A stretch of 23,954 bases of DNA, taken from the NCBI GenBank assembly GCA_023450745.1, contig JAEXGR010000050.1, forward strand, positions 1 to 23,954, given 5' to 3'. The position numbers and the translations under genes were made by a program. This DNA is from Synergistota bacterium (GTDB taxonomy: Bacteria > Synergistota > Synergistia > Synergistales > Synergistaceae). The notes beneath the pieces are model-generated. The model saw only the letters and a list, made by a program, of their open reading frames with translations, was not told the DNA's origin and searched no databases. This document shows, piece after piece, positions 6,984 to 15,676 of the stretch; position 1 is the stretch's first letter, and every line of letters begins with the position of its first letter.

Positions 6984-9038
6984 TTATTTCAATATACTGA
7001 AATCTCCGATCTGCATAAAGAAGGCCTGGCATTCTTTAAGCAAAGCGACGCGGTTGATGCGGACCGCGGCGTCGGGGTCCATCACGAGCACGTCGTTGAA
7101 GAACTGAGCGATGACCGGCGCGAGCTCTGCCAGCGTCGCGGCGAGCTTTTCCCACTCACGTCTTTCGACGGCGCTCTTCGCCTCCTCGGTCAGCTTGCCA
7201 AGCTCCTCGTAAAGCCTTCTCTCGGCCTCCGAGGTAAATTTCGCGGGGTCGACGGCGCCGACCTCTTCCTCTACCTTGGAGAGCAAATTCTTAACGCGGA
7301 CCGCCGCCGTAATCAGCTCGGCGAACCACGCTTCGCCGCTCGCCCGCGTAAGAACCTCGGCAAGACGGTATATCTGCAGCGGACGGCTCGGCACGGTCTG
7401 CATCGCGAGCGCCACCGCCTCGTGGCTGAAGCCCTTCTCGCGCAGCTGTACCTGCTGGCGCAGGGCGATGAAGGCCTTCATCTTTTCAAGGCGCGCGGGC
7501 TTGAGCGCCAGCTGAGCGGCCGCCGTCTCAAGGGCTTTGTCCATGTCGATGTCGAGGGACAGCCCCCAGATAAGCTCATTGATCGTCCTCGCCGCGCGCC
7601 GCAGGCCATACGGGTCCTGCGACGAGGTCGGCTCCAGCCCGATCTTGTATATCGACGTCAGGGTGTCGAGGCGTTCGCCGATGCCAAGCAGCGCGCCGGA
7701 TATTTGGGAGGGAAGCTCGTCTCCCGCAAACCGCGGCAGGTACTGTTCGTATAACGCGAGGGCGACCTCTTCGGGTTCGCCCGCCTTGCGCGCGTATTCA
7801 CGGCCCATTACCCCCTGCACGTCGGAGAATTCATAGACCATATTCGTGACGAGGTCGGCCTTCGCGAGGTCGCAGGCGCGCGCGAGCTTCGCCCGGTCGA
7901 CGTCGCTTCCAAGCTCGTCCGCAAGCCAGAGGGTGAGCTTCTTGATCCGCTGTACTTTGTCGTAGACGGACCCCAGCTGTTCCTGGTAGGTAACGTTTTT
8001 CAGCTCTTCGGCGCGGGTGTCGAGCGATTTCTGCTGGTCCTCTTTCCAGAAGAAGGCGGCGTCGTAAAGGCGCGCGCGCAGAACTCTCTCGTTGCCTTCG
8101 CGCACGACGTTCATATCCTTCGCCCGGTTGTTGCTGACGCCGATGAAGTTGGCCATCAGTTTTCCGTTCGCGTCGTGGACGGGGAAGTAGCGCTGGTTCT
8201 TGGCCATGGAGAGGATGAGCACCTCGGCGGGGATGTCGAGGAATTCCCGGTCAAAGCTGCCGTAAAACGGAATCGGATACTCGTTGAGGTGTACGTTTTC
8301 CTCAAGCAGCTCGGGGTCGACGGCAACCTTCGCGCCCAGTTCTTTTTCGATCTCGGCGATGCCGGCGAGTATCATCGATTTACGCTCTTCGGGGTCGGTG
8401 ATGACAAAGTTTTCCCGCATCGCCGCGGCGTAGGAGGCGGTATCTTTCACAGGCACGGAATCGCAGCCCATGAAGCGGTGCCCTCGCGACGTCGTGCCGC
8501 TTCTCACGTTGCCGAAGGAGACGTCGACGGGGCGGTCGCCGTAGAGGGCCAAAAGCCAGCGCACCGGACGCGCGAAGCGTACCGCCTTGTCGGCCCAGTA
8601 CATGCTCTTCGGGAAGGAGAGGCGGTGGATTATCTTTTCAAGGAGCTGCGGCAGGACGTCCATCGTCGGCTGACCGCTCGTGCGCTTTTCCGCCACGACA
8701 TACTCGGCGCCGCCGACGGTCTCGACTTTCAGCTCCGAGACGTCGACGCCCTTGCTGCGCGCAAACCCCTGCGCCGCCTTGGTGGGATTGCCGCCGGCGT
8801 CAAAGGCCTGAGCTTTCAGCGGCCCTTTTGAGATCTCGACGGAATCCTCCTGATGCGCGGCGAGTTCTTTTACGGTGATGACGAGGCGGCGCGGCGTGCA
8901 CTCCGACTTGACCTCTCCGTGCGGGATGTGCGCTCCGGAGAGCTCCTCCTCGGTATACTGGGCAAGGTCGGCAAGCGTCTTCGGCATAAACCTTGCGGGG
9001 ATTTCTTCTGTCCCTATTTCAAAGAGAAGGTCTGACAT
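6984..9038 (-). CDS. glyS: Glycyl-tRNA synthetase beta subunit
   Basis: This is the 684-residue beta subunit of the heterotetrameric (alpha2beta2) bacterial glycyl-tRNA synthetase; it binds tRNA-Gly for charging by the alpha subunit. The characteristic N-terminus LLFEIGTEEIPARFMPKTL is at residues 4-22. Conserved blocks such as RFARPVRWLLALYGD, SRGHRFMG and VHDANGKLMANFIGVSNN follow, then an HD-like middle region (VTNMVYEFSDVQGVMGREYA) and the C-terminal DALR-type anticodon-binding domain with FFNDVLVMDPD. Length is normal for the family. Its ATG overlaps the glyQ stop as TGATG, and AGGAGG lies within the end of glyQ, so the two subunits are translationally coupled at equal dosage. Confidence 0.97.
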   Translation of the reverse strand: MSDLLFEIGTEEIPARFMPKTLADLAQYTEEELSGAHIPHGEVKSECTPRRLVITVKELAAHQEDSVEISKGPLKAQAFDAGGNPTKAAQGFARSKGVDVSELKVETVGGAEYVVAEKRTSGQPTMDVLPQLLEKIIHRLSFPKSMYWADKAVRFARPVRWLLALYGDRPVDVSFGNVRSGTTSRGHRFMGCDSVPVKDTASYAAAMRENFVITDPEERKSMILAGIAEIEKELGAKVAVDPELLEENVHLNEYPIPFYGSFDREFLDIPAEVLILSMAKNQRYFPVHDANGKLMANFIGVSNNRAKDMNVVREGNERVLRARLYDAAFFWKEDQQKSLDTRAEELKNVTYQEQLGSVYDKVQRIKKLTLWLADELGSDVDRAKLARACDLAKADLVTNMVYEFSDVQGVMGREYARKAGEPEEVALALYEQYLPRFAGDELPSQISGALLGIGERLDTLTSIYKIGLEPTSSQDPYGLRRAARTINELIWGLSLDIDMDKALETAAAQLALKPARLEKMKAFIALRQQVQLREKGFSHEAVALAMQTVPSRPLQIYRLAEVLTRASGEAWFAELITAAVRVKNLLSKVEEEVGAVDPAKFTSEAERRLYEELGKLTEEAKSAVERREWEKLAATLAELAPVIAQFFNDVLVMDPDAAVRINRVALLKECQAFFMQIGDFSILK

Positions 9039-9937
9039 CAGCGTGCGCCTCCTTTTTCATATTTGTCAAATTTTCCCATCAACGGATATCCCATCTCTTC
9101 ACGCTGTTTCACATAGGCCTGGCAGCAGGCGGAGGCGAGGTTCCTCACGCGGCCGATGTAGCCGGTCCGCTCCGTGACGCTGATGGCGTTTCTCGCGTCA
9201 AGCAGGTTGAAGGAATGCGAGCATTTAAGGACGTAATCATAGGCGGGAAGCACCAGTCCGGCTTCGAGCACGCGCTTTGACTCCGCCTCGTATTTATTGA
9301 AGAGGTTGAACAGCATCTCTGTATCGGCAATCTCAAAGTTATATGTCGAATGTTCGACCTCGCCTTTGTGGTGGACGTCGCCGTATTTGACCTCTCCAAC
9401 CCACTGAAGGTCATAAACGTTGTCGACCTTCTGGACAAACATCGCGATGCGTTCCAGCCCATAGGTGAGCTCCGCCGGAACGACGTCCATATCGATCGCG
9501 CCCATCTGCTGGAAGTAGGTGAACTGCGTGACCTCCATGCCGTCAAGCCAGACCTCCCAGCCAAGCCCCCAGGCGCCGGTCGTCGGGTTTTCCCAGTCGT
9601 CCTCGACAAAGCGGATGTCATGCTCCGCCGGGTCGATGCCAAGCACCTTGAGGCTTTCGATATACATCTCCTGGATGTTGTCGGGCGTCGGCTGAATGAT
9701 GACCTGGTACTGATAATAATGCTGAAGCCGGTTGGGGTTTTCTCCGTATCTTCCGTCTGTGGGTCTCCTGGAAGGTTCAACGTAAGCTACGCGCCAGGGC
9801 TCGGGACCAAGAACACGCAGGGTCGTCGCGGGATTCATGGTACCTGCTCCCACTTCCAAATCGTAAGGCTGCTGGACGACGCAGCCTTGAGAAGCCCAGA
9901 AATGCTCAAGGCGCATAACTATTTCTTGAAAATTCAC
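9038..9937 (-). CDS. glyQ: Glycyl-tRNA synthetase alpha subunit
   Basis: This is the 299-residue catalytic alpha subunit of glycyl-tRNA synthetase; it activates glycine with ATP and transfers it to tRNA-Gly bound by GlyS. The sequence is highly conserved: FQEIVMRLEHFWASQGCVV at the start, then LEVGAGTMNPATTLRVLGP, the class II motif region WRVAYVEPSRRPTDGRYGEN, and HDIRFVEDDWENPTTGAWGLG. The start is GTG (9935-9937), preceded at 9 nt by AGGAGG (9947-9952); no better upstream start exists. It follows recO by 49 nt and shares one base with glyS. No T-box leader is visible in the short spacer, unlike many Firmicute glyQS operons. Confidence 0.97.
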   Translation of the reverse strand: MNFQEIVMRLEHFWASQGCVVQQPYDLEVGAGTMNPATTLRVLGPEPWRVAYVEPSRRPTDGRYGENPNRLQHYYQYQVIIQPTPDNIQEMYIESLKVLGIDPAEHDIRFVEDDWENPTTGAWGLGWEVWLDGMEVTQFTYFQQMGAIDMDVVPAELTYGLERIAMFVQKVDNVYDLQWVGEVKYGDVHHKGEVEHSTYNFEIADTEMLFNLFNKYEAESKRVLEAGLVLPAYDYVLKCSHSFNLLDARNAISVTERTGYIGRVRNLASACCQAYVKQREEMGYPLMGKFDKYEKGGAR

Positions 9938-9982
9938 CTTCTGTTGCCTCCTTTGATGAGTGCTGCTTTTCTATATTTGGAC

Positions 9983-10007
9983 TATTTTAGCGCATATTGC
10001 TAAAATA
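9983..10007. repeat. Perfect 9-bp inverted repeat across the recO stop codon
   Basis: TATTTTAGC (9983-9991) and GCTAAAATA (9999-10007) form a perfect 9-bp A+T-rich stem around a 7-nt loop. The recO stop codon (9987-9989) lies inside the arm on the glyQ side. No U-tract follows on the minus strand, so it is not a standard terminator. It may be a weak mRNA-processing hairpin, an operator, or chance in an A+T-rich stretch. Confidence 0.5.
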
Positions 10008-10700
10008 TGGCGATAATTTTTTCAAATTCTTAAGATAACAATCTTTTTGCCGCGTTTCACGCGACCAGAGAATGAATTTTTCATGTGGAAGGCCGACGGC
10101 GCCCTTCAGCTCCAAAAGCTCCGCGGCGCTTACCGGCTCGCCGCCGTTTGGCGAACATTTATGGCAGCGCATGCCCTCCTGCGTCAGGCGGCCGCCTTCG
10201 GTGAGCCGCCGGCCGCATTCCGCGCAGAGATCGAGAGAGGGGGCGATCCCCATAACGTTCAGCAGCCGCCAGGTGAATCGAAACTCGACGATGTGGGACG
10301 GACATTTTTCCCGCAGCTGCACGAGCGCGCTCCAGAGCATCCGCAGCAGCGCGTCGTTTTCACAATCCAGCGGCGCCTCTTTCGCGGCGAGCTTATAGAG
10401 GCGCAGCGCGCAAAGGATGGCGGCTGGCGAGGAGCGCAGCGACAAAAAGTCCTCCTTGACCGCCGTTCCCTGCAGGTAGAGCTTTGAGGGGCTTTGGTAG
10501 AGGGAAAACTCGCTCCAGGTCAGCGGTTCGGTGGAGCCGCCGAAGCGGTTTTTTCCCGTCGCCGAGGGGGCGCTGACCCACCGCGGCCCCAGCTCGCGCA
10601 TAAAAAGCAGAAGGGACTGTCCCTCCTTGGAGGAGTCCCTTCTCAGAAGCACCGTTCCCGTCTTTGTGTAGTATCCCTGCGGCAGCCGGACTGGGATCAA
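9987..10700 (-). CDS. recO: DNA repair protein RecO
   Basis: This 237-residue RecFOR-pathway mediator loads RecA onto SSB-coated single-stranded DNA. It has an N-terminal OB-fold region with YYTKTGTVLLRRDSSKEGQS, matching the family pattern at the start. A helical middle follows, then a four-cysteine zinc-binding motif with Cys159/Cys162 (CAEC) and Cys179/Cys182 (CHKC). Length is typical. The identification rests on this layout and on its conserved place between era and glyQ, since RecO sequences diverge strongly. The predicted start is TTG (10698-10700), overlapping the era stop as TTGA, with no strong ribosome-binding site nearby. Termination-reinitiation coupling to era is therefore likely. 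The next in-frame candidate, GTG at codon 17, would cut into the OB fold. Confidence 0.88.
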   Translation of the reverse strand: MIPVRLPQGYYTKTGTVLLRRDSSKEGQSLLLFMRELGPRWVSAPSATGKNRFGGSTEPLTWSEFSLYQSPSKLYLQGTAVKEDFLSLRSSPAAILCALRLYKLAAKEAPLDCENDALLRMLWSALVQLREKCPSHIVEFRFTWRLLNVMGIAPSLDLCAECGRRLTEGGRLTQEGMRCHKCSPNGGEPVSAAELLELKGAVGLPHEKFILWSRETRQKDCYLKNLKKLSPYFSNMR

Positions 10701-11614
10701 CTATTGTACCCCAGCCGCCGCAGCTCCTCCGGCGACTTGCGCCAACCGGGCTTGACCTTCACCCAGAGCTGCAGGAAGACCTGATAGCCGAATTTTTCTT
10801 CAAGCTCTTTACGCGCCTCGCTGCCGATCTGTTTCAGCATCGCGCCGCTTTTGCCGATAATGATCCCCTTCTGTCCCGGACGGTCGACGATGATCGTGGC
10901 GCGGATCTCACAGACCTTTTTATCGGGAAATTCATCGGGGCTCTTGAATTCGTCAATTATCACCGCCACGCCGTGAGGAACCTCTTCGTCGGTATGGCGG
11001 AAGATCTTTTCGCGGATGACCTCGGAGGCGAGGAAACGCTCGGTGGAGTCCATCAACATATCTTCCGGATAGATCGCGGGCTGTTCGGGCAGCAGGGCGC
11101 TGATCGCCGCGGCGAGTTCTCCGAGGCCGCGGCCGTTGTTCGCAGACACCGGGACGACGGCCGCGGGCTTGATGTATTTTTCATATACCGCCGCGGCTTT
11201 TTTATAATCGTCGAACGCCGCTAACTTGTCGGTCTTGTTCACGGCGAGAACGATCGGCTGGGAAATGTTCTCCAACACCTTGAGGATGAGCTCGTCCTTT
11301 TCGCTCACCGCGCGGTCCTGCGCTTCGACGACATAGCAGACGGCGTCCACAAGCAGGAGGGACTCCTCCGCCTCTTTCATCATAAAGTCGCCAAGCGCGT
11401 GTTTCGGGACATGGATGCCGGGAGTGTCCACAAAGACGATCTGCTCATGGTCCGCGGTGTAGATACAGCGCACCGCGTTGCGGGTAGTCTGGGGCTTCGG
11501 GGAGACCGCCGCCACCTTCTCCTTGAGCAGCGCGTTGATTATCGACGACTTTCCGACGTTGGGACGTCCAAGCAGGGCGGCAAAACCGCTGTGGAATTTT
11601 TTATCTTCACTCAT
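10697..11614 (-). CDS. era: GTPase Era
   Basis: This 305-residue essential GTPase binds 16S rRNA near its 3' end and checks 30S assembly. The G1 P-loop is GRPNVGKS (17-24), G3 is DTPG (63-66), G4 is NKTD (126-129) and G5 lies at SANN (157-160). The C-terminal KH RNA-binding domain shows GIIIGKSGAMLKQIG at 250-264. Length is as expected for the family. The ATG at 11614 has only a weak ribosome-binding site; a second ATG four bases upstream is out of frame and hits a stop at once. It lies 33 nt after cdd and overlaps recO by 4 nt. The ybeY-cdd-era-recO neighbourhood is widely conserved and groups ribosome-maturation functions. Confidence 0.97.
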   Translation of the reverse strand: MSEDKKFHSGFAALLGRPNVGKSSIINALLKEKVAAVSPKPQTTRNAVRCIYTADHEQIVFVDTPGIHVPKHALGDFMMKEAEESLLLVDAVCYVVEAQDRAVSEKDELILKVLENISQPIVLAVNKTDKLAAFDDYKKAAAVYEKYIKPAAVVPVSANNGRGLGELAAAISALLPEQPAIYPEDMLMDSTERFLASEVIREKIFRHTDEEVPHGVAVIIDEFKSPDEFPDKKVCEIRATIIVDRPGQKGIIIGKSGAMLKQIGSEARKELEEKFGYQVFLQLWVKVKPGWRKSPEELRRLGYNS

Positions 11615-11647
11615 TCATATTCACACTCTTTCGGTCCGCGCCGCAAT

Positions 11648-12064
11648 TCAGCAGTTTTCTTCCAAAGAAAATGAAAGCGGCAGCAGCTCTTTTAATGTAT
11701 AAATCACGGGTTCTCCGGCCTCTTTGAGCACGACGGCCATATCGCGGTTGAACTCGGCGAGAAACTGGCGGCAGGCGCCGCAGGGAGGGCAAAAAGCGCC
11801 CTCGGGCCCCGCGACGGCGACGGCGAGCGGCCGGCGCAGCCCTTTGGCGAGGGCGGTAGTCATCGCGTTGCGCTCCGCGCAGATGGACAGGCTGTAGCTT
11901 GCGTTCTCCACATTACAGCCGGAAACGGTAAGTCCGTTTTCAAATAGCAGCGCGGCGCCGACGCAAAAGCCGGAATAGGGGGCGTAGGCCGCCGCCCGCG
12001 CCCGCGACGCCTCGGCGAGGAGTTTTTTCGCGGCTTCGCCGCTCAGTAACCGGCCCTCGTCCAT
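11648..12064 (-). CDS. cdd: Cytidine deaminase
   Basis: This is a 138-residue homotetramer-type cytidine/deoxycytidine deaminase of pyrimidine salvage. It contains AYAPYSGFCVGAAL (27-40), the zinc-binding catalytic CAE motif Cys62-Ala63-Glu64 in ICAERNAM, and PCGAC with Cys95 and Cys98 as the remaining zinc ligands. The frame is open for another ~79 codons upstream, but that part overlaps ybeY and is Arg/Ser-rich. The ATG at 12064 gives the normal family length and N-terminus and has GAGG about 9 nt upstream, so I start there. It begins 4 nt after the ybeY stop. In many Firmicutes a dgkA gene sits between ybeY and cdd; it is absent here. Confidence 0.95.
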   Translation of the reverse strand: MDEGRLLSGEAAKKLLAEASRARAAAYAPYSGFCVGAALLFENGLTVSGCNVENASYSLSICAERNAMTTALAKGLRRPLAVAVAGPEGAFCPPCGACRQFLAEFNRDMAVVLKEAGEPVIYTLKELLPLSFSLEENC

Positions 12065-12068
12065 ATCG

Positions 12069-12566
12069 TCAAGCCTCGGAAAAAAATTTGGCGACCAGAG
12101 AATCCTGAACCTGCCACATCCGCTCGCGCTCCGCCTCGTCGGCGTGGTCGAAGCCGATGAGGTGAAGGAAACCGTGGCAGATGACGAGGATGGTCTCGCT
12201 CTCGGCGCTCCGGCCATTCTCTTCGGCGTTCTTTGCGACAATCGCGGGGCAGACGATGATGTCGCCGAGCGTAAGCCGCTCCCAGTCCTCCGGCGGCTCA
12301 AATCCGCCCTCGCCGTTCTCCCACATGGGGAAAGAGAGGACGTCGGTCGGACCGGAGACCTCGCGGTATTCTTCGTTCATCTCGGCGATCTGGTCCTCTC
12401 CCGCGAAGGTGAGGGATATTTCGCATTCCGCGGCCGCCGCGGGGAGGATCTTTGTCTCTTCAAGATATGCGGACAAGATCTTCTCGAGCTTCTTTATCCT
12501 TTCTCCGCAGCACATGGTGCTGTTCGTTTCGTTGAATATCTCACCGCAGTGTATCGTCGTCTCCAT
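12069..12566 (-). CDS. ybeY: Endoribonuclease YbeY (16S rRNA 3'-end maturation)
   Basis: This 165-residue zinc-dependent endoribonuclease takes part in 16S rRNA 3' processing and 70S ribosome quality control. The UPF0054 signature HGFLHLIGFDH has zinc ligands His131, His135 and His141, and upstream is the conserved TDVLSFP at 74-80. Length is typical. The ATG at 12566 lies inside the end of pgpH (26-nt overlap). It is preceded by AGGAGG (12573-12578), which decides the start over the internal ATG at codon 18. The overlap implies coupling with pgpH. Confidence 0.95.
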   Translation of the reverse strand: METTIHCGEIFNETNSTMCCGERIKKLEKILSAYLEETKILPAAAAECEISLTFAGEDQIAEMNEEYREVSGPTDVLSFPMWENGEGGFEPPEDWERLTLGDIIVCPAIVAKNAEENGRSAESETILVICHGFLHLIGFDHADEAERERMWQVQDSLVAKFFSEA

Positions 12567-14703
12567 CTTTATCCTCCTCTTTCATCTCTTTCTCGCCGGC
12601 GGCGGGGGCAGCGGCGCTTTCAGGACCCGAAGGAGCCGCCTCTCCGCGCGCCGCTTCTTTGAGCTTCGCCTCTTTGATTATTTCGTTGATGTTTTTTACC
12701 TCGCGCGAATGGTAGGTCGCTTGGAAGACCTCCATAAAGGCCTCCGTGATCAGCGACATCTCTTTCATGGTAAAGTCGACGTCGTTCAGCTGGTTGCTCT
12801 CGATCTTGCTGCGTATGACCTGGTTTATAAAATCGGAGAACTCCCTGTTGTCTTCAAAGGGCTTGTTGCGCGCCTTAATCGCCGCCTCCACGGAGTCGGC
12901 AAGCATCACCAGCGCCGTCTCGCGCGACTGCGGCCGGGGCCCCGGATAACGGAACTGCGCCTCGGAGACGTTCTCTCCGAGCGCCTTCGCCTTTTCATAG
13001 AAATACCGTTGCGAGGTGGTGCCGTGGTGCTCGCTGATGAAGCGGCGCAGCGCCTTCGGAAGGTTCGTCTGCGCGGCGATGTCGAGCCCCTCTTTTACGT
13101 GCGATATCAGCAGCTGCCCCGAGAGCGTCGGCGGCAGGCTGTCGTGGATGTTTTTTCCGTGGCGTTGGTTCTCGACGAAATACTGCGGGTTTTTCAGCTT
13201 TCCGATATCGTGGTAGTAGGCGCCCGCCCTCACGAGAAGGCCGTTCATGTGAAGCTTGTCCGCCGCCGCCTCGGCGAGCGTCCCGACCATGAGCACGTGA
13301 TTGTAGGTGCCGGGGGCCTCCATCTGCAGCCTTTTGATCAGCGGCTGTGAGGGATGGCTCAGCTCAAGCAGGCGCAGCGGCGAGAGAACGTCGAAGACGT
13401 TTTCCCAGAGCGGCAGCAGCGCGACGACGATGGTCCCCCAGATGGCGCTGAAGAGCACCGCCCCCAAGGCGAGGTTATAATCGAAATAGAGGCCGAGCCC
13501 CCAGTGTATGCAGATTGAGGCGGCGCCGAGGCAGAGCCCGAGAAAAAAGAGGTTGCGCCAGATCGTGATCCGGTGGTTGGGCGGGTCGATGAAGAGGATG
13601 CGCCCGATGCCGGCGGCAAAGGAGGCGAGGATGCAGCCGAGACAGACGATACCGGGGTTGGTGCCGAAGGCGATAATGACGCTGATCACGCCGCCGCCGA
13701 AAATAATATGGAATGAGAGCGAGACGGGCAGCGTGAGGCATAGCCAGCCGGTGAGGCCGAGCACGGCCATCGAGTAACCGCCAAGGCGCGCGAAGACAAC
13801 CTCCAACGTCCAGACGACGGAGAGCACGACGGCGATATATACCCACTCGCGCATCGAGAGCTTTTCACGCAGGCCGCTGGCGATCCACACCGGCCAGAAG
13901 CTCCAGATCGTAATCGCGCCGAGGATAAAGATGAGATGCTTCCAGGGGAAGGCGGCGTCGGGGTATCCCTGCGAGGCGAGAAGCTTCGCGAGCGAGGGGG
14001 TGACGACCTGCCCCTTTTGTACCAGCACGGAGCCGGGACGGATTTCTTTTATGACGGAGGGAATCTGCGCGGCGACATCGTCGCGCAGCTTTTGGACCAT
14101 TTCACCGTCGGACTGGAGCGAAGGGTTGAGGACGACGTCGAGCATCTGAAAGGCGACGTTGCGCTCGGACTGCGAAAGCCTGGTCTCCTTGAGGTATTTC
14201 CATATGAGGGTGGTCTGCTGTTCCCGGTCCGTCGACTCGTCGCGGACCTTCCGGCCGATCTCAAGGGCGGCGTCGACAATCGACTTTTGGGAAGCGGAAT
14301 TTTGCTTGTTGTAGATATTGAGCAGCGGCGCGTTGAACAGCTGCCGGAGCTCGCCCTTTTCAAGAAGCTCGAGACGGCGGGAGACTTCGGAGGCGATCTT
14401 TTCGTCCTGCACCATGACGTCGATGATGCGCGAAGCGGCGCGCTGACGCAGCTCCAGCGTAGCCGCCCGGTCCTCGTAACGCGCCGACGTGAGAGCAAAA
14501 TATGTCTTCTCGGAGGGAATCCCTATCTGATAGTTTTCCCTCCGGTCGAACATGTACCAGTTGACGCTGACGAGCAGCGCGGCGACACAGAGGAGGACAG
14601 CCCGAAAAAGTATGTACTGCCTGTTTTCGCGCTTGAAGGAAAATTTGCTGAATATCGTCTTTAGATTATCTTTCAGCCTGTTTTTCTGCTCTCCGTCTGT
14701 CAT
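12541..14703 (-). CDS. pgpH: 7TM-HD family cyclic-di-AMP phosphodiesterase (PgpH/YqfF type)
   Basis: This 720-residue integral membrane protein resembles Listeria PgpH and Bacillus YqfF, which hydrolyse c-di-AMP to pApA. One transmembrane segment at about residues 31-51 is followed by an extracytoplasmic region of about 200 residues (7TMR-HDED type) containing RPGSVLVQKGQVV. A seven-helix membrane block spans about 255-435. The cytoplasmic HD domain has SHPSQPLIKRLQMEAPGTYNH with His469, the HD pair His498-Asp499 in AYYHDIGK, SEHHGT at 558-562 and the final metal-site Asp603 in LADSVEAA. Length is normal. The ATG lies 38 nt inside phoH with only a weak upstream ribosome-binding site. The acidic/alanine-rich C-terminal tail overlaps ybeY. 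Substrate is inferred from the family; no diadenylate cyclase gene is in the window. Confidence 0.92.
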   Translation of the reverse strand: MTDGEQKNRLKDNLKTIFSKFSFKRENRQYILFRAVLLCVAALLVSVNWYMFDRRENYQIGIPSEKTYFALTSARYEDRAATLELRQRAASRIIDVMVQDEKIASEVSRRLELLEKGELRQLFNAPLLNIYNKQNSASQKSIVDAALEIGRKVRDESTDREQQTTLIWKYLKETRLSQSERNVAFQMLDVVLNPSLQSDGEMVQKLRDDVAAQIPSVIKEIRPGSVLVQKGQVVTPSLAKLLASQGYPDAAFPWKHLIFILGAITIWSFWPVWIASGLREKLSMREWVYIAVVLSVVWTLEVVFARLGGYSMAVLGLTGWLCLTLPVSLSFHIIFGGGVISVIIAFGTNPGIVCLGCILASFAAGIGRILFIDPPNHRITIWRNLFFLGLCLGAASICIHWGLGLYFDYNLALGAVLFSAIWGTIVVALLPLWENVFDVLSPLRLLELSHPSQPLIKRLQMEAPGTYNHVLMVGTLAEAAADKLHMNGLLVRAGAYYHDIGKLKNPQYFVENQRHGKNIHDSLPPTLSGQLLISHVKEGLDIAAQTNLPKALRRFISEHHGTTSQRYFYEKAKALGENVSEAQFRYPGPRPQSRETALVMLADSVEAAIKARNKPFEDNREFSDFINQVIRSKIESNQLNDVDFTMKEMSLITEAFMEVFQATYHSREVKNINEIIKEAKLKEAARGEAAPSGPESAAAPAAGEKEMKEEDKDGDDDTLR

Positions 14704-15661
14704 AGTCTTCGTAGGCCCTCACTATTCTCTGTACTATCTCGTGCCGCACGACGTCGCCGTCGTTGAGCTTGATAAAGGAGACCCCGGGTACTCCTTTCAG
14801 GATATCCTGTACGACTTTGAGGCCGGATTCCTTCGTACCGGGCAGGTCGACCTGCGTGACATCCCCCGTGATTACGGCCTTTGAACCAAAGCCGAGGCGG
14901 GTGAGGAACATCTTCATCTGCTCAGGCGTCGTGTTCTGCGCCTCGTCGAGGATGATGAAACTGTCGTTGAGCGTCCGTCCGCGCATATAGGCGAGCGGCG
15001 CGAGTTCGATGACGCCCTTTTCAAAATAGCGGTCGAACCTTTCCGCCGGCAGCAGCTCGTAGAAGGCGTCGTAGAGCGGCCTCAGATAAGGGGCGACCTT
15101 TTCGTTCATATCGCCGGGAAGATAGCCCAGGCGCTCCCCCGCCTCGACGACGGGACGCACGAGAATTATGCGGCTGATCTTCGCGGACTTCAGATAGGCG
15201 ACGGCCTGGGCGACGGCGAGATAGGTCTTGCCGGTGCCGGCGGGGCCGATGCCGAAGGTTATATCGTTGTCGCGAATGGCCTGGATATAGCCCTTCTGTC
15301 CGTTCGTATAAGGGCGGATGGCCTTGCCCCTGTTGCTGATGCAGACGATGTCGTTGTACAGCGACCGCAGGTTCACCGTCTCGCCCTTCTGTATGCTGTG
15401 GAGCCCGTAGCGTATCTCGGCGCTGTTGAACTTATGTCCGGAGAGCGAAAGCTCGGCGTACTGCACAAGCAGGTTCTCCAGCTTTTTTATCAGCCCTTCG
15501 TCGTCGCCTTTAATAGAGAGCGAGCTGCCCCGCGCGTATACCTTCACGGGAAAGCTCTGCTCGACAAGGCGCAGGATCTCTTCATGCTCGGCCAGCAGCT
15601 TCACGACGGAGGCGTCGGTGAGCGAGAGGAGATTTTCGGCCTCCTGTTTCGTTTCTTTCAT
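14666..15661 (-). CDS. phoH: PhoH-like ATPase
   Basis: This 331-residue cytoplasmic P-loop ATPase belongs to the PhoH family. The N-terminal ~110 residues are a small KH-like domain. The ATPase core has Walker A GPAGTGKT (139-146), Walker B FIILDEAQN (235-243) and TGDVTQVDLP (265-274). PhoH is commonly linked to RNA metabolism or ribosome maturation because it neighbours ybeY, as here, but the biochemical role remains unsettled. The start is the ATG 15 nt after the preceding nifU-like gene; its ribosome-binding site is weak, so coupling is plausible. The 3' end overlaps pgpH by 38 nt. Confidence 0.95.
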   Translation of the reverse strand: MKETKQEAENLLSLTDASVVKLLAEHEEILRLVEQSFPVKVYARGSSLSIKGDDEGLIKKLENLLVQYAELSLSGHKFNSAEIRYGLHSIQKGETVNLRSLYNDIVCISNRGKAIRPYTNGQKGYIQAIRDNDITFGIGPAGTGKTYLAVAQAVAYLKSAKISRIILVRPVVEAGERLGYLPGDMNEKVAPYLRPLYDAFYELLPAERFDRYFEKGVIELAPLAYMRGRTLNDSFIILDEAQNTTPEQMKMFLTRLGFGSKAVITGDVTQVDLPGTKESGLKVVQDILKGVPGVSFIKLNDGDVVRHEIVQRIVRAYEDYDRRRAEKQAER

Positions 15662-15676
15662 TACTTTAGAGTTCGC

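Noticed and set aside
12065..12301. The upstream extension of the cdd frame
   Set aside because: It lies wholly within ybeY in another frame and is Arg/Ser-rich. Cytidine deaminases begin at the chosen ATG.
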